From assembly GCA_021324545.1 (NCBI GenBank), contig JAJPIX010000024.1, forward strand, positions 1-40,959: a stretch of DNA of 40,959 nucleotides, written 5' to 3'. The DNA comes from Alphaproteobacteria bacterium (lineage in GTDB: Bacteria; Pseudomonadota; Alphaproteobacteria; Micropepsales; Micropepsaceae). The notes under the pieces were generated by a model. It worked only from the letters and a program-made list of their open reading frames with translations. It was not told the origin of the DNA and did not search any database. How positions within the stretch are numbered: position 1 is the first letter of the stretch; each line of letters opens with the position of its first letter. This document shows positions 23,084 through 34,136 of the stretch, in pieces. Both the position numbers and the translations under genes were made by a program.

Positions 23084-24697
23084 ATGCCCACCGGAGTTGC
23101 CGCAAACAGGCTCGAACTCTTGCAGATCGCCGACGCGGTTGCGCGCGACAAGTCGATTGACAAGGCGGTCGTGCTCGCCGCCATGGAAGAGGCGATGCAG
23201 CGCGCGGCGAAAGCGCGTTACGGCAGCGAAAACGAGATCAAGGTCGAGATCGATCCCAAAACGGGCGAAACCCATGTTTCGCGCTACCTGCATGTCGTCG
23301 AACTGGTCGAGAACGACAAGACCGAGATCAGTCTCGAAGACGCGCGCGCGCGCAATCCCGCCGCGCAGGTGGGCGACATCATCGCCGAAACGCTTCCCCC
23401 CTTCGATTTTTCGCGCATTTCCTCCCAGGCCGCCAAGCAGGTGATCGTGCAGAAGGTGCGCGATGCCGAACGCGAGCGGCAGTATGAGGAGTACAAGGAC
23501 CGCATCGGTGAAATCGTGCACGGCATCGTCAAGCGCGCGGAGTTCGGCTCCGTCGTCGTGGATCTTGGCCGCGCCGAAGGCGTCGTGCGCCGCGACGAGA
23601 TGATCCCGCGGGAAAATTTCCGCACCGGCGACCGCATCCGCGCCTATATCTACGACGTGCGCCGCGAAACGCGCGGGCCGCAGATTTTCCTTTCGCGCAG
23701 TCATCCGCAGTTCATGGTGCGGCTGTTTGCGCAGGAAGTGCCGGAAATCTACGACGGCATCATCGAAATCCGCGCGGTGGCGCGCGATCCGGGCAGCCGC
23801 GCCAAGATCGCGGTGATCTCCAAGGATTCCAGCATCGATCCGGTCGGCGCCTGCGTGGGCATGCGCGGCGTGCGCGTGCAGGCCGTGGTGCAGGAGCTGC
23901 AGGGCGAGCGCATCGACATCATTCCCTGGTCGCCCGATCCGGCCACCTTCATCGTCAATGCGCTGGCGCCCGCCGAGGTGACGAAAGTCGTGCTGGACGA
24001 GGATACGCATCGCGTGGAAGTCGTGGTGCCGGATGAGCAGCTGTCGCTTGCCATCGGCCGCCGCGGGCAGAATGTGCGGCTCGCCTCCCAGCTCACGGGC
24101 TGGCAGATCGACATACTCACCGAGCAGGAAGAATCCGAACGCCGCCAGAAAGAATTCGCCGAACGCACGAAGCTCTTCATGGAATCGCTGGACGTGGACG
24201 AAACCGTGGCCCAGCTTCTGGCGTCGGAAGGTTTCGCCACCATTGAAGATGTCGCCTTCGTGCCGCTGAACGAACTTTCCGCCATCGAGGGTTTCGACGA
24301 AGACACCGCCCAGGAACTGCAGACCCGCGCCACCGAATTCATCGAGGCGCGCAATCGTCAGTATGACGAGAAGCGCCGCGAGCTCGGTGTTACCGACGAT
24401 GTTCTGGAAATCGAAGGCGTGTCTCCGGCGGTCGCCGTGGCGCTGGGCGAGGCGGGAATCAAGACGCTCGAAGATCTCGCCGGCTGCGCCACCGACGACC
24501 TGATCGGCTACTACGAGCAGGGCAAGGACAAGGAACGCGTGCGCGTGCCCGGCGCGCTGGATGCGTTCAATCTTTCGGCCGAGGAAGCCAACGCCATCAT
24601 CATGAAGGCCCGCGTGAAGATGGGCTGGATCGAGGAAGAACCGCAGGAACCGGAAGCCGGCGGCGAAGCCGAAGACACGGAGGAAAGCGCAGGCTGA
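23084..24697 (+). CDS. nusA: NusA, transcription termination/antitermination factor
   Basis: Protein of 537 residues: N-terminal RNA polymerase-binding domain (1-130, [13 protein letters not shown]), S1 domain (about 135-205, [20 protein letters not shown]), two KH domains (about 205-350, with [15 protein letters not shown] and [19 protein letters not shown]), then two helix-hairpin-helix type C-terminal repeats and an acidic tail. It modulates pausing, intrinsic and Rho termination and rRNA antitermination. The ATG at 23084 follows GGAGACGA. The stop overlaps the start of the YlxR-like gene (TGATG). Confidence 0.97.
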   Translation: MPTGVAANRLELLQIADAVARDKSIDKAVVLAAMEEAMQRAAKARYGSENEIKVEIDPKTGETHVSRYLHVVELVENDKTEISLEDARARNPAAQVGDIIAETLPPFDFSRISSQAAKQVIVQKVRDAERERQYEEYKDRIGEIVHGIVKRAEFGSVVVDLGRAEGVVRRDEMIPRENFRTGDRIRAYIYDVRRETRGPQIFLSRSHPQFMVRLFAQEVPEIYDGIIEIRAVARDPGSRAKIAVISKDSSIDPVGACVGMRGVRVQAVVQELQGERIDIIPWSPDPATFIVNALAPAEVTKVVLDEDTHRVEVVVPDEQLSLAIGRRGQNVRLASQLTGWQIDILTEQEESERRQKEFAERTKLFMESLDVDETVAQLLASEGFATIEDVAFVPLNELSAIEGFDEDTAQELQTRATEFIEARNRQYDEKRRELGVTDDVLEIEGVSPAVAVALGEAGIKTLEDLAGCATDDLIGYYEQGKDKERVRVPGALDAFNLSAEEANAIIMKARVKMGWIEEEPQEPEAGGEAEDTEESAG

Positions 24698-25335
24698 TGC
24701 TGGCGAACGCGGCAGAAACCGGACACGGAAGCGGCATGCGCGAACGCCGCTGCATTGTCACCGGCGAGGTGTGCGACGAGGCGCAACTCATCCGCTTCGT
24801 TGCCGGCCCCGGCGGCGCAATCGTGCCTGATCTCGCCGCCAGGCTTCCCGGCCGCGGCCTCTGGATCCGGGCGGATCGTCGCGTTCTGGAACAGGCGGTG
24901 GCAAGGAATCTGTTTTCCAAAGCCGCGAAGATGCACACAACCGCCGGCGCCGATCTGCCGGATCGCGTGGAACGGCTGATCGCTGCGCGCCTGCTGGCCG
25001 ATCTTGGCCTTGCGCGGCGCGCGGGCGAACTGGTGCTTGGTTTCGACAATGTCCTCAAGGCCATCCAGGGCGCGGTTCCGCCGGTTCTTCTGGTCGAGGC
25101 GAGCGATGGCTCGCCCGAAGGGCGGCGCAAGCTCCAATCCGCCGCAAGAGCAAGAAATCTCGATCTGCCCGTCATGGACGGGCTCACAAATGCGGAATTG
25201 AGCGTGGCTTTGGGCCGAGAGAATGTGATACATGCCGCCCTCACAGGCGGGCGGCTAGCGGAACGTGTCACTTTCGAGGCGGGGCGGCTCAAAGGTTTCC
25301 GGCCCGTGCGGGAAGGTATTGAAAGGTCTGAATGA
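24697..25335 (+). CDS. YlxR (DUF448) – L7Ae-like two-domain RNA-binding protein
   Basis: Protein of 212 residues. The N-terminal part (about 15-90) is a YlxR/DUF448 domain ([26 protein letters not shown]). The C-terminal part (about 100-200) resembles the L7Ae/YlxQ fold ([24 protein letters not shown]...[10 protein letters not shown]). In firmicutes these are two separate genes, ylxR and ylxQ, between nusA and infB; the fused form is common in Alphaproteobacteria. YlxR relatives bind RNase P RNA or act as nucleoid-associated regulators; the role here is not known. The ATG at 24697 overlaps the nusA stop, and the stop overlaps the infB start (ATGA). Confidence 0.88.
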   Translation: MLANAAETGHGSGMRERRCIVTGEVCDEAQLIRFVAGPGGAIVPDLAARLPGRGLWIRADRRVLEQAVARNLFSKAAKMHTTAGADLPDRVERLIAARLLADLGLARRAGELVLGFDNVLKAIQGAVPPVLLVEASDGSPEGRRKLQSAARARNLDLPVMDGLTNAELSVALGRENVIHAALTGGRLAERVTFEAGRLKGFRPVREGIERSE

Positions 25336-27875
25336 GCGAGACGAACGACACAACGCGCCGCCCTGCGGGCAAGACGCTATCGCTGAAGAAGACGGAAACG
25401 TCCACCGTCAAGCAGAGCTTTTCCCACGGCCGCACCAAGGCGGTGGTGGTGGAAAAGAAGCGCAGCGCCCATCCGGGTCCGGCAATCAAGGCCGCGCCGG
25501 GCGCCAAGGCCGCCCCGGCCGCAGAAAGCAAGGCGGCAGCACCGGCCGCCGCGGCCGAGCCTGCGCGCGAAACGGCGCCGCGCCCCGGCGTGGTGTTGCG
25601 CCAGCTCACTGACGAAGAGAAAGAGGCGCGGTCCCGCGCGCTTGCCGACGCGCGCGTACATGAAGAAGAAGCGCGCAAGCGCGCCGAACTGGAAGCGAAG
25701 CAGCGCTCGGTCGAAGAGGAGCGGCTGAAACGCGAACGCGCCGCCGCCGAAAAACGCAAGGCCGAGGAAGAAGCGCGCAAGGCCGCCGAAGAACAGGCCC
25801 GCCGCCACGCCGAAGAAGAAGCAAGCCGCCGTCTTGAAAAGAAGGAAAAGGAAGCGGCTCCCGCCGCAGAAGCGCCGCGCAAGGGCCGCGCGCTCGTCGC
25901 CGAGGAAGACGAGGAGGCCGCGCCCAAGAAGGCGGGCAAGGCGGCGCCCAAGCAGCCGGCCGCGCGCAAGGGTGAAGGCGAACGTCGCCGTGGAAAGCTC
26001 ACGGTCACGCGCGCGCTTTCCGACGACGACGGCGAACGCATGCGTTCTGTGGCAGCGTTCCGCCGCCATCTGCAACGGGTCCAGCGCGCTGGCCAGCAAC
26101 AGCAGGCCGCGCCCGCCGGCCCCCGCGAGGTCACCATTCCCGAAACGATCACGGTTGCCGAGCTTGCCAACCGCATGGCGCGCCGCGCGGTGGATGTGAT
26201 CAAGGTGCTGATGAAAAACGGCATGATGGCCACCGTGAACGATGTGCTCGATGCCGACACGGCGGAGCTTGTCGCCACCGAATACGGACATACCGTCAAG
26301 CGCGTGGCCGAATCCGACGTGCTGGAAGGTTTGAAGGGCGGCGAAGATTCCGCCGACGATCTTCTGCCGCGCCCCCCCGTGGTCACGGTCATGGGCCATG
26401 TCGATCACGGCAAGACATCGCTGCTCGATGCCTTGCGCAAGACCGACGTGGCCGCTGGCGAAGCGGGCGGAATCACGCAGCACATCGGCGCCTACCAGGT
26501 GCAGCTGAAGAACGGCCAGAAGATCACCTTTCTCGATACGCCAGGCCACGCCGCCTTCACGGCCATGCGCGCGCGCGGCGCCAGGCTGACCGATATCGTC
26601 GTGCTGGTGGTCGCCGCCGATGACGGGGTGATGCCGCAGACGGTCGAAGCGATCAGCCACGCCAAGGCCGCCGGCGTCCCGATCATCGTCGCGATCAACA
26701 AGATCGACAAATCCGACGCCAATCCCGCGCGCGTGAAGACGGAGCTGCTGCAGCACGAAATCCAGGTCGAAGATCTCGGCGGCCAGACGCTATCGGTGGA
26801 CGTGTCGGCCACCAAGGCCATGAATCTCGAAAAGCTTGAAGAATCGATTCTGCTTCAGGCCGAAGTTCTCGACCTCAGGGCCAATCCCAACCGCGCCGCC
26901 GAAGGCGGCGTCATCGAGGCCAAGCTCGACAGGGGCCGCGGGCCCGTCGCCACCGTGCTCGTCCAGCGGGGAACGCTGAAGGTCGGCGATATCGTGGTCG
27001 CAGGTTCCGAATGGGGGCGCGTGCGGCTTCTGCTCAATGAGCGCGGCGAAACCGTGCAAAATGCCGGGCCCGCAACGCCCGTCGAAGTGCTGGGGCTTTC
27101 CGGCGTGCCCGAAGCCGGCGACGAATTTGTGGTCGTGCAGGATGAGGCGCGCGCCCGCGAGGTCACCGAATATCGCGCGCGCAAGCGGCGCGAGCAGCGC
27201 CAGGCGTCGGCGGCGCGCCTGACCATGGATCAGCTGCTCAAGAGCCAGAAGGAAGGCGAAAGGCGCCTGCTTCCGCTCGTCGTCAAGGCCGATGTGCAGG
27301 GTTCGGTCGAAGCCATCTCCGGCGCGCTCGAAAAGCTCGGGACCGACGAAGTGGGCGTGCAGGTGCTGCAGTCGGGCGTGGGCGCGATCACCGAAAGCGA
27401 TGTCATTCTGGCGCACGCCTCGGGCGGCGCAATCATCGGGTTCAATGTGCGCGCCAATGCGCAGGCGCGCGAGCGCGCCAAGCGCGACGGCGTGGAAATC
27501 CGCTATTACAACATCATCTACAACGTCGTGGACGACGTTAAGGCCGCGCTATCGGGCCTTCTGGCGCCGGAAACGCGCGAGAAATTCCTCGGCAACGCGG
27601 AAATCCTCGAAGTCTTTTCGATCTCCAAGGTCGGAAAGGTTGCGGGCTGCCGCGTGACGGAAGGCATCGTTCGGCGCGGCGCGAAAGTGCGCCTCATCCG
27701 CGACAACGTCGTGATCCACGAAGGCGATCTTTCCACGCTCAAGCGCTTCAAGGATGAAGTGCGCGAAGTGCAGACCGGTCAGGAATGCGGCATGTCCTTC
27801 GCCAACTATCAGGACATCCAGAAGGGCGATGTGATCGAGTGCTACGAGGTCGAGACCATCAAGCGCGCGCTTTGA
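25332..27875 (+). CDS. infB: InfB, translation initiation factor IF-2
   Basis: GTPase of 847 residues that brings initiator tRNA to the 30S subunit. It has a long low-complexity N-terminus rich in Lys, Ala and Glu (about 20-230, probably coiled), an IF2_N domain (about 270-320), and a G domain with GHVDHGKTS (from about 355), DTPGHAAF and NKIDK. Domains II-IV follow, with [16 protein letters not shown] and the closing [18 protein letters not shown]. The ATG at 25332 overlaps the preceding stop by four bases. In most relatives rbfA follows directly; here a 1.6-kb sulfotransferase gene intervenes. Confidence 0.97.
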   Translation: MSETNDTTRRPAGKTLSLKKTETSTVKQSFSHGRTKAVVVEKKRSAHPGPAIKAAPGAKAAPAAESKAAAPAAAAEPARETAPRPGVVLRQLTDEEKEARSRALADARVHEEEARKRAELEAKQRSVEEERLKRERAAAEKRKAEEEARKAAEEQARRHAEEEASRRLEKKEKEAAPAAEAPRKGRALVAEEDEEAAPKKAGKAAPKQPAARKGEGERRRGKLTVTRALSDDDGERMRSVAAFRRHLQRVQRAGQQQQAAPAGPREVTIPETITVAELANRMARRAVDVIKVLMKNGMMATVNDVLDADTAELVATEYGHTVKRVAESDVLEGLKGGEDSADDLLPRPPVVTVMGHVDHGKTSLLDALRKTDVAAGEAGGITQHIGAYQVQLKNGQKITFLDTPGHAAFTAMRARGARLTDIVVLVVAADDGVMPQTVEAISHAKAAGVPIIVAINKIDKSDANPARVKTELLQHEIQVEDLGGQTLSVDVSATKAMNLEKLEESILLQAEVLDLRANPNRAAEGGVIEAKLDRGRGPVATVLVQRGTLKVGDIVVAGSEWGRVRLLLNERGETVQNAGPATPVEVLGLSGVPEAGDEFVVVQDEARAREVTEYRARKRREQRQASAARLTMDQLLKSQKEGERRLLPLVVKADVQGSVEAISGALEKLGTDEVGVQVLQSGVGAITESDVILAHASGGAIIGFNVRANAQARERAKRDGVEIRYYNIIYNVVDDVKAALSGLLAPETREKFLGNAEILEVFSISKVGKVAGCRVTEGIVRRGAKVRLIRDNVVIHEGDLSTLKRFKDEVREVQTGQECGMSFANYQDIQKGDVIECYEVETIKRAL

Positions 27876-27914
27876 GGCGCGGGGCTCTGTGGCCTTGCGG
27901 AACCGTTGTAACCC

Positions 27915-29570
27915 ATGGCGGCCGGCATCCAGCTATCGCAAAACACCGCCGAGCTCGAGCGTCATCTGCGCGGCATTGAGGCGGCGTTGCGCGCCGGCGA
28001 CATGGCGCGCGCCATCCGCCTTGCGGGCGAAGCCGCCGGCCGGGGCTTCGAGCATCCCAATCTTCTGACGTTGGCAGCCTATGACAGCATCAACCGGGGC
28101 GATGACCGCGCCGCCCTTGCGCTGGCCGAGCGGGCGCGTGCGCTTTCGCCGCGCAATCCCGACGTGCTGAACGCGGCCGGCATCTGTTATTCGCGGCTCG
28201 GCCGGCATCGCGAAGCGCTGGCCGCCTTCGACGCGGCGCTCCGCCAGCAGCCGGGCGCTTCGCATATCCGCTTCCGCAAGGCTTGCGCGCATGAGGACCT
28301 GAGCGAGCTGGGCAAGGCGCGGGTGGAATTCGAGCGCGTGCTTTCAGCCGAACCGGCGAACGCCGAAGCCATGGCAAAGCTCGCCAATCTTGCGGCCCTG
28401 CGCGGCGATGTCGTGTCGGCGCGGGATTTCGGCAGCCGCGCCCTCAGGCATGATCCGCGCCAGGCCGGCGCAGTTCTGTCGCTTGCCATGGCCGACATCG
28501 AGGAACAGAAATTCGCAGATGCCGCCGCGCGCCTTCGGCCGCTGATGGCGCAGGCAGGCTTGAGCCCCGTCAACCGCTCGATTGCATCGAGCCTGCTGGG
28601 CGATGCGCTTGATGGCCTGGGCCAATTTCGGGATGCGTTCGCCGCTTACGCGGCGGCCAAGGCCATGCTGCGGGCATACTACAAGCCCGTTTACGAAGCA
28701 GAGGGCGTTGAAACCGCCCACGCCAGGGTGGCGCGCCTTGCGGCCCATTTCAGCGCCGCCGATGCCGCGCGCTGGCGCGCAAACCGGGACGAACCCTATG
28801 TTTCGCCCGTCGAAACGCATGTCTTCCTGGTCGGCTTTCCGCGTTCGGGGACGACGCTGCTCGAAGTGGTGCTCGACAGTCATCCCGATATCGGGTCGAT
28901 GGAAGAGCGCGATTGCCTGACCGATGCCATAGAGGATTTTCTCGTGCCGCCCGACGGTCTGGAACGCCTTGCCCTGGCCGACACTGGCGCGCTCTCAAGG
29001 CACCGCGACGCTTATTGGGCGCGCGCTGCGGAATTTGGCGTCCGCCCGGCCGGCAAGGTGTTTGTGGACAAGTTGCCGCTCAACAGCATTTTGCTCTGCC
29101 TGGTGGCCAAAATCTTCCCGCGCGCGAAAATCCTCTTCGCCCTGCGCGATCCCCGCGATGTCGTGCTGTCCTGTTTCCGGCGGCGCTTCGGCATGACGGC
29201 GCAGATGTACGAGTTCACCTCGCTGGAATCGGCGGCGCGCTACTACGATGCGGTGATGTCGCTTTCGGCGCTCTATCGCGAAAAGCTTGCACTGGAGACC
29301 TTCGAGCTGCGCTATGAAGGCCTTGTGTCCGATTTCGACGGGACGATCGGCGGCGTTTGCGGTTTTCTGGGGCTGGAGCGCCACGAAGACATGGCCGCAT
29401 TCGCGCGCCGCGCAGCGGCCCGGAATATCGACACCCCCAGCAATGCGCAAATTGCGCGCGGGCTGTTTGGCCACGGCGTCGGGCAGTGGCGCCGCTACGC
29501 CGATGAATTGGGGCCTGTCATGCCGGTGCTTGCACCGCATGTTGCGCGTTTCGGATACGGGGAGGATTGA
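27915..29570 (+). CDS. TPR-repeat sulfotransferase family protein
   Basis: Protein of 551 residues. Residues 1-270 form tetratricopeptide-type helical repeats (ALAERARALSPRNPDVLNAAGICYSRLGR is a typical unit by spacing). Residues about 300-540 are a sulfotransferase domain with the PAPS 5'-phosphosulfate loop FPRSGTTLLE (308-317) and the 3'-phosphate motif RDPRDVVLS (411-419). Such proteins may sulfate cell-surface or exopolysaccharide components, but the acceptor is unknown and no signal peptide is visible. It is placed 39 bases after infB and before rbfA, both same strand, so it is probably transcribed with the translation operon despite having no obvious link to it. Confidence 0.88.
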   Translation: MAAGIQLSQNTAELERHLRGIEAALRAGDMARAIRLAGEAAGRGFEHPNLLTLAAYDSINRGDDRAALALAERARALSPRNPDVLNAAGICYSRLGRHREALAAFDAALRQQPGASHIRFRKACAHEDLSELGKARVEFERVLSAEPANAEAMAKLANLAALRGDVVSARDFGSRALRHDPRQAGAVLSLAMADIEEQKFADAAARLRPLMAQAGLSPVNRSIASSLLGDALDGLGQFRDAFAAYAAAKAMLRAYYKPVYEAEGVETAHARVARLAAHFSAADAARWRANRDEPYVSPVETHVFLVGFPRSGTTLLEVVLDSHPDIGSMEERDCLTDAIEDFLVPPDGLERLALADTGALSRHRDAYWARAAEFGVRPAGKVFVDKLPLNSILLCLVAKIFPRAKILFALRDPRDVVLSCFRRRFGMTAQMYEFTSLESAARYYDAVMSLSALYREKLALETFELRYEGLVSDFDGTIGGVCGFLGLERHEDMAAFARRAAARNIDTPSNAQIARGLFGHGVGQWRRYADELGPVMPVLAPHVARFGYGED

Positions 29571-29572
29571 TC

Positions 29573-29986
29573 ATGCCGCGACAGGCACGCGACAGGGGGC
29601 CGACCCAGCGCCAGCTGCGCGTGGGGGAAATGCTGCGGCATGCGCTGTCGCAGATTTTCTCGCGCGGAGAAGTCCGCGATCCCGATCTCGAAGGCGTGTC
29701 GGTCACGGTCACGCAGGTGAAGCCATCGGGCGACATGCGCCACGCCACCGTATTCGTGGAGCCTTTGGGCGGAAGGAATGCAGGCGGCGTCGTGGATGCG
29801 CTGAACCGCCATCGCGGTTTCATTCGCGGAATCATGGGTCGCATGATCGCGCTCAAATTCACGCCCGAGCTGCGCTTCAGGGAAGACACCTCCTTTGCTG
29901 AAGCCGAGAAGATCGAAACGTTGCTCCGGTCCGAGCGGGTGCGCCGCGATCTGAAGGCCGATGGGGATGACCCGGATGGCTCGTAG
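29573..29986 (+). CDS. rbfA: RbfA, ribosome-binding factor A
   Basis: Cold-shock type ribosome maturation factor of 137 residues that binds the 30S subunit and helps 5' processing of 16S rRNA. It has a KH-like fold with LRVGEMLRHALSQIF, DPDLEGVSVTVTQVKPSGDMRHATVFVEPLGG, and the closing LRFREDTSFAEAEKIETLL. The ATG at 29573 has GGGGAGG seven bases ahead, and only two bases separate it from the sulfotransferase stop. The C-terminal codons overlap the start of truB by 11 bases. Confidence 0.95.
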   Translation: MPRQARDRGPTQRQLRVGEMLRHALSQIFSRGEVRDPDLEGVSVTVTQVKPSGDMRHATVFVEPLGGRNAGGVVDALNRHRGFIRGIMGRMIALKFTPELRFREDTSFAEAEKIETLLRSERVRRDLKADGDDPDGS

Positions 29987-30923
29987 GCGGAAGGGCAGTC
30001 CGGTTCACGGCTGGGTCGTGGTGGACAAGCCCAAAGGCGCCACCTCCACACAGGTCGTGGGCCTGGTGCGCCGGATTTTCGAGGCCCAGAAGGCCGGCCA
30101 TGCCGGCACGCTCGATCCCATGGCCACCGGCGTGCTGGCCGTGGCTTTGGGAGAGGCGACCAAGACGGTGCCTTTCGTCATGGATGCGCAAAAGACCTAT
30201 CGCTTCACGGCCTGCTGGGGCGAGGCGCGCGACACCGACGATGCCGAAGGCCGCGTCACCGCCACGTCCGACAGGCGCCCTTCGCGGGCCCAGATTGAAG
30301 CCATGGCCATTCGTTTCACAGGCGAAATAATCCAGGTGCCGCCGGCCTATTCGGCGATAAAGGTGGATGGCGAGCGGGCTTATGATCTCGCGCGGGACGG
30401 CGAGGCCCCGGCGCTCGAGCCGCGAACAGTGTTCGTCAAGAGCGTCCGGCTCGTCGGTGAGCCCGGGCCCGATCGGGCCGAATTCGAAATGGTTTGCGGC
30501 AAAGGCACTTATGTGCGGGCCTGGGTGCGGGATCTGGCCCTGGCGCTGGGCACGGTTGGCCATGTTGGGGCGCTGAGGCGCACGGCCGTTGGCGGGTTCA
30601 CCGAAAACCAGGCCGTGCCACTGGAAACGCTGAAGGGTTTTATGCATAGTCCGGCCGCTTTTGAGCACTTGAGGCCCATTTCGACGGCGCTGGACGGCAT
30701 CCCGGCGCTGGCCGTTTCGGGCCCGGATGCGGTTCGCCTCCGCCAAGGCAATCCGGTCCTGATGCGGGCAAACCTGTTTTCCCGCATCGCGGACGCCATT
30801 GGCGAAGACGCCGATCCCAAAGGGCTCACGGTCTATTGTTCGACGTCCGACGGCGAGCCGGTGGCACTGGCGGCCCTCGAGTCCGGAGAGCTCAGGCCGT
30901 TTCGCGTTTTCAACTTTGGATGA
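29976..30923 (+). CDS. truB: TruB, tRNA pseudouridine-55 synthase
   Basis: Enzyme of 315 residues that makes pseudouridine 55 in the T loop of tRNAs. Motifs are GWVVVDKPKGATSTQVV, GHAGTLDPMATGVL with catalytic D47, the YRFTACWGEARDTDDAEG strand, VPPAYSAIKVDGERAYDLAR, and KGTYVRAWVRDLA. The C-terminal part resembles a PUA-like extension. The ATG at 29976 is chosen because GGGGA is eight bases ahead; an in-frame ATG at 29961 would overlap rbfA further. It stands in the usual rbfA-truB-rpsO order. Confidence 0.95.
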   Translation: MARRRKGSPVHGWVVVDKPKGATSTQVVGLVRRIFEAQKAGHAGTLDPMATGVLAVALGEATKTVPFVMDAQKTYRFTACWGEARDTDDAEGRVTATSDRRPSRAQIEAMAIRFTGEIIQVPPAYSAIKVDGERAYDLARDGEAPALEPRTVFVKSVRLVGEPGPDRAEFEMVCGKGTYVRAWVRDLALALGTVGHVGALRRTAVGGFTENQAVPLETLKGFMHSPAAFEHLRPISTALDGIPALAVSGPDAVRLRQGNPVLMRANLFSRIADAIGEDADPKGLTVYCSTSDGEPVALAALESGELRPFRVFNFG

Positions 30924-30935
30924 CCGGGAACAGAC

Positions 30936-31205
30936 ATGACGATCACAACCGAACGCAAGAACGAAGTCATCAGGCAGTACGCCACCAATCCCAACGATAC
31001 CGGCTCGCCGGAAGTCCAGGTGGCGGTGTTGTCCGAGCGCATCACAAATCTCACCGAACACTTCAAGACGCATGTGAAGGACAATCATTCGCGCCGCGGG
31101 CTCATCAAGCTCGTGTCGCAGCGGCGGCGTCTGCTCGATTACATCAAATCGCGCGACGAGAAGCGTTACGACGCACTCATCAACCGCCTGGGTCTGCGGC
31201 GCTGA
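30936..31205 (+). CDS. rpsO: RpsO, 30S ribosomal protein S15
   Basis: Ribosomal protein of 89 residues, full length and highly conserved: [52 protein letters not shown] and [13 protein letters not shown]. It binds 16S rRNA early in 30S assembly and the bridge to the large subunit. It lies 12 bases after truB. The next gene, pnp, begins 132 bases later behind a hairpin leader, the same order as in many proteobacteria where rpsO and pnp are linked but separately controlled. Confidence 0.98.
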   Translation: MTITTERKNEVIRQYATNPNDTGSPEVQVAVLSERITNLTEHFKTHVKDNHSRRGLIKLVSQRRRLLDYIKSRDEKRYDALINRLGLRR

Positions 31206-31259
31206 GCGCGCGCGCCTTCATGCAACCGAATTTCCGCGCGGGGGCAAACAGGGCCGCCC

Positions 31260-31286
31260 GTGCGCTGCCATTTTCTTTGAGCGCAC
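31260..31286 (+). promoter_or_regulatory. Hairpin in the pnp leader
   Basis: GTGCGCT (31260-31266), a 13-base loop and AGCGCAC (31280-31286) form a 7-base-pair stem between rpsO and pnp. In E. coli a leader stem cut by RNase III allows PNPase to control its own mRNA. A similar role here is possible but is inferred from position only. Confidence 0.4.
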
Positions 31287-31337
31287 TCGAAGAAGGACCT
31301 GCGGCAATCCGGCCGCGGGAGACGAAGGACGAAAAAT

Positions 31338-33491
31338 ATGTTCAACATCATAAAACAGGATATCGAATGGGGCGGACGCACGCTCACACTTGAAACCGGG
31401 CGCATCGCGCGCCAGGCCGATGGCGCGGTGCTTGCGACCTACGGCGAGACCATCGTGCTTGCCACCGTTGTGGGTGAACGCGAAGCCAAGCCCGGCATCG
31501 ACTTCTTTCCGCTGACGGTCAACTACCAGGAAAAATATTTCGCGGCCGGCAAGATTCCGGGCGGCTATTTCAAGCGCGAAGGCCGGCCCACCGAACGCGA
31601 AACGCTGATTTCGCGCCTCATCGACCGGCCGATCCGGCCGCTGTTCGCCGAAGGCTATCGCAACGAGACGCAGGTCATCGTCACGGTCCTCAGCCACGAC
31701 ATGGAAAACGATCCCGATGTCGTGGCGATGGTGGCTGCGTCGGCGGCGCTCACGCTTTCGGGCATTCCCTTCATGGGGCCGATCGGCGCCGCCCGCGTGG
31801 GCTATATCGCCGGCGAATTCAAGCTCAATCCCTGCATCGACGAAATGGTGAATTCCAAGCTCGATCTCGTCGTGGCAGGCACAGCCGACGCCGTCCTGAT
31901 GGTGGAATCCGAAGCCCAGGAACTGTCCGAGCAGATCATGCTTGGCGCCGTGATGTTCGGCCACAAGGGCATGCAGCCGGTGATTGAAGGAATCATCAGG
32001 CTGGCCGAAAAGGCGGCCAAAGAGCCGCGGGAAGTTCCCGCCGATGATACCAAGGCGATTTACGCGCGGATCAGGGAATTTGCCGGCGCCGATCTGGCGC
32101 AGGCCTTCCAGATTCCCGAAAAGCAGGCGCGGCGCGACCGCATCGCCGAAATCCGGGAACGTGCGGCATCGGAATTCGTGGGCGAAGGCGAAGGCAATCT
32201 GCCAGAAAACAAGTTCCACGCGCTCTTCCACGATCTGGAAGCCGAAGTCATGCGCAATGCCGTGCTCGATACCAAGCGGCGCATCGACGAGCGCGATCTG
32301 AAGACCGTCCGCCCGATTGTGGCGCAGGTGGGCGTGCTGCCCCGCACGCATGGCAGCGCGCTTTTCACGCGCGGCGAAACCCAGGCGCTGGTAGTGGCCA
32401 CGCTGGGTACGGCCGAAGACGAGCAATATGTCGACAGCCTGGAAGGCACCTACAAGCAGCATTTCATGCTGCACTACAATTTCCCGCCCTATTCGGTGGG
32501 CGAAACGGGCCGCATGAATGCTCCCGGCCGCCGGGAAATCGGCCATGGCAAGCTTGCCTGGCGCGCGATCCATCCCATGCTGCCGACGAAGGAGCAGTTT
32601 CCCTATACCATCCGGGTCGTGTCGGAGATCACTGAATCCAACGGCTCATCCTCGATGGCCACGGTCTGCGGATCTTCGCTCGCGCTCATGGATGCAGGCG
32701 TGCCGCTGCCAAGGCCGGTGGCCGGCATCGCCATGGGGCTCATCAAGGAAGGCGAACGCTTCTGCGTCCTGTCCGACATTCTGGGCGACGAAGATCATCT
32801 TGGCGACATGGACTTCAAGGTGGCGGGCACCGACCAGGGCGTCACATCGCTCCAGATGGACATCAAGATCAGCGGCATCACCGAAGAGATCATGCGGGTC
32901 GCGCTCGACCAGGCGCATGAAGGCCGCATCCATATCCTGGGCGAAATGGCCAAGGCGATTTCGCAATCGCGCGCGCAACTGGGCGAACATGCGCCGCGCA
33001 TCGAAACGATCAAGATTCCGACCGACAAGATCCGCGACGTGATCGGCTCCGGCGGCAAGGTGATCCGCGAGATCGTGGAAAAGACCGGCGCCAAGATCAA
33101 CGTGGAAGACGACGGCACGGTGATGGTCGCTTCAGCCGACTCCGCTTCCATCAACGCCGCGCTGAAATGGATCAAGTCCATCGTGGCCGAGCCGGAGGTC
33201 GGCGAAATCTATGACGGCAAGGTCGTAAAGGTGATGGATTTCGGCGCGTTCGTGAACTTCTTCGGCCCCAGAGACGGCCTCGTGCACATCTCCGAGCTCG
33301 CGCCCAAGCGCGTCGCCAAGACGAGCGACGTGGTCAAGGAAGGCGACATGGTGAAGGTCAAGCTTCTGGGCTTCGACGATCGCGGCAAGGTCAGGCTTTC
33401 GATGAAGGCCGTGGACCAGCAGACGGGCGAAGACCTGACGAAGAAGCAGCAGGCCGACGCGGCGCAGACGGGAGGCCAGCAAAGCGCCTGA
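31338..33491 (+). CDS. pnp: Pnp, polyribonucleotide nucleotidyltransferase (PNPase)
   Basis: Phosphorolytic 3'-5' exoribonuclease of 717 residues and core of the degradosome. The order is RNase PH domain 1 (about 10-145), helical linker, RNase PH domain 2 (about 310-460, with the metal-binding [10 protein letters not shown]), KH domain (about 555-615, [19 protein letters not shown]) and S1 domain (about 620-690, [17 protein letters not shown]). The C-terminal tail is short and ends QQSA. The ATG at 31338 follows GAAGGACG. A strong hairpin 24 bases after the stop closes the transcript. Confidence 0.97.
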   Translation: MFNIIKQDIEWGGRTLTLETGRIARQADGAVLATYGETIVLATVVGEREAKPGIDFFPLTVNYQEKYFAAGKIPGGYFKREGRPTERETLISRLIDRPIRPLFAEGYRNETQVIVTVLSHDMENDPDVVAMVAASAALTLSGIPFMGPIGAARVGYIAGEFKLNPCIDEMVNSKLDLVVAGTADAVLMVESEAQELSEQIMLGAVMFGHKGMQPVIEGIIRLAEKAAKEPREVPADDTKAIYARIREFAGADLAQAFQIPEKQARRDRIAEIRERAASEFVGEGEGNLPENKFHALFHDLEAEVMRNAVLDTKRRIDERDLKTVRPIVAQVGVLPRTHGSALFTRGETQALVVATLGTAEDEQYVDSLEGTYKQHFMLHYNFPPYSVGETGRMNAPGRREIGHGKLAWRAIHPMLPTKEQFPYTIRVVSEITESNGSSSMATVCGSSLALMDAGVPLPRPVAGIAMGLIKEGERFCVLSDILGDEDHLGDMDFKVAGTDQGVTSLQMDIKISGITEEIMRVALDQAHEGRIHILGEMAKAISQSRAQLGEHAPRIETIKIPTDKIRDVIGSGGKVIREIVEKTGAKINVEDDGTVMVASADSASINAALKWIKSIVAEPEVGEIYDGKVVKVMDFGAFVNFFGPRDGLVHISELAPKRVAKTSDVVKEGDMVKVKLLGFDDRGKVRLSMKAVDQQTGEDLTKKQQADAAQTGGQQSA

Positions 33492-33514
33492 TGCATGGCT
33501 GACCGTTCCCAAAA

Positions 33515-33552
33515 GCAGCCGCCCGCGGGATATATGTCTTGCGGGCGGTTGC
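33515..33552 (+). terminator. Hairpin after pnp
   Basis: GCAGCCGCCCGC (33515-33526) pairs with GCGGGCGGTTGC (33541-33552) over 12 positions with one G-U, with a 14-base loop. The following bases are only weakly T-rich, so the hairpin may stabilise the mRNA end as much as terminate it. It marks the likely end of the rimP-pnp superoperon. Confidence 0.6.
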
Positions 33553-33585
33553 GCTTGAGGCCCGGCTTTTTGGAGGAGTGTCGCC

Positions 33586-34050
33586 ATGCCAAAGATCGAT
33601 GTGAAGAATCTTCCGGTGCGCAGGGGCTCGGGCTATCCCGCGCCGTTCCATGAAACCGCCGGTGCGCGCACAAAGAAGGCCCTGGGCGATGCGGCGGGCC
33701 TCACGCAATTTGGCGTGAACCTGACGGAGCTTCCGCCGGGCTGCTGGTCGAGCCAGCGCCACTGGCACACCGCCGAAGACGAGCTGGTCTATGTGCTTTC
33801 CGGCGAGGTCACGCTCGTCACCGATGACGGTGAAGAAATCCTGCGCGCGGGGGATGTGGCCGCATTTCCCCGGAATGTGCCCAATGGCCATCACCTCATA
33901 AACAAGAGCAACGCCAGCGCCACATATCTGGAAGTCGGCACCCGCTCCGACAGCGATGTCTGCTATTACCCCGACATCGACATGATGACCGATCAGGCCA
34001 CCGGCTATTATGTCCACCGTCCAAAGCCCTATCCCAAACGCGAGCGTTGA
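33586..34050 (+). CDS. Cupin domain protein
   Basis: Single-domain cupin of 154 residues. The first cupin motif is clear: SQRHWHTAEDELVYVLSGE (two His and a Glu as metal ligands). The second is GDVAAFPRNVPNGHHLIN (third His). The C-terminal part DVCYYPDIDMMTD...YYVHRPKPYP is characteristic of a group of uncharacterised proteobacterial cupins. Possible roles are a metal-dependent dioxygenase, isomerase or sugar-binding protein; no neighbour clarifies this. The ATG at 33586 follows GGAGGAG. It is probably monocistronic. Confidence 0.88.
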   Translation: MPKIDVKNLPVRRGSGYPAPFHETAGARTKKALGDAAGLTQFGVNLTELPPGCWSSQRHWHTAEDELVYVLSGEVTLVTDDGEEILRAGDVAAFPRNVPNGHHLINKSNASATYLEVGTRSDSDVCYYPDIDMMTDQATGYYVHRPKPYPKRER

Positions 34051-34136
34051 CCCCGTTCACCACGTTTTGCGTTAACTTTGGCCCTGTTCTTGAGAATTTC
34101 ACACCGGCTCGTTAGCCTTCTGGCGGGCGAGGGGCC

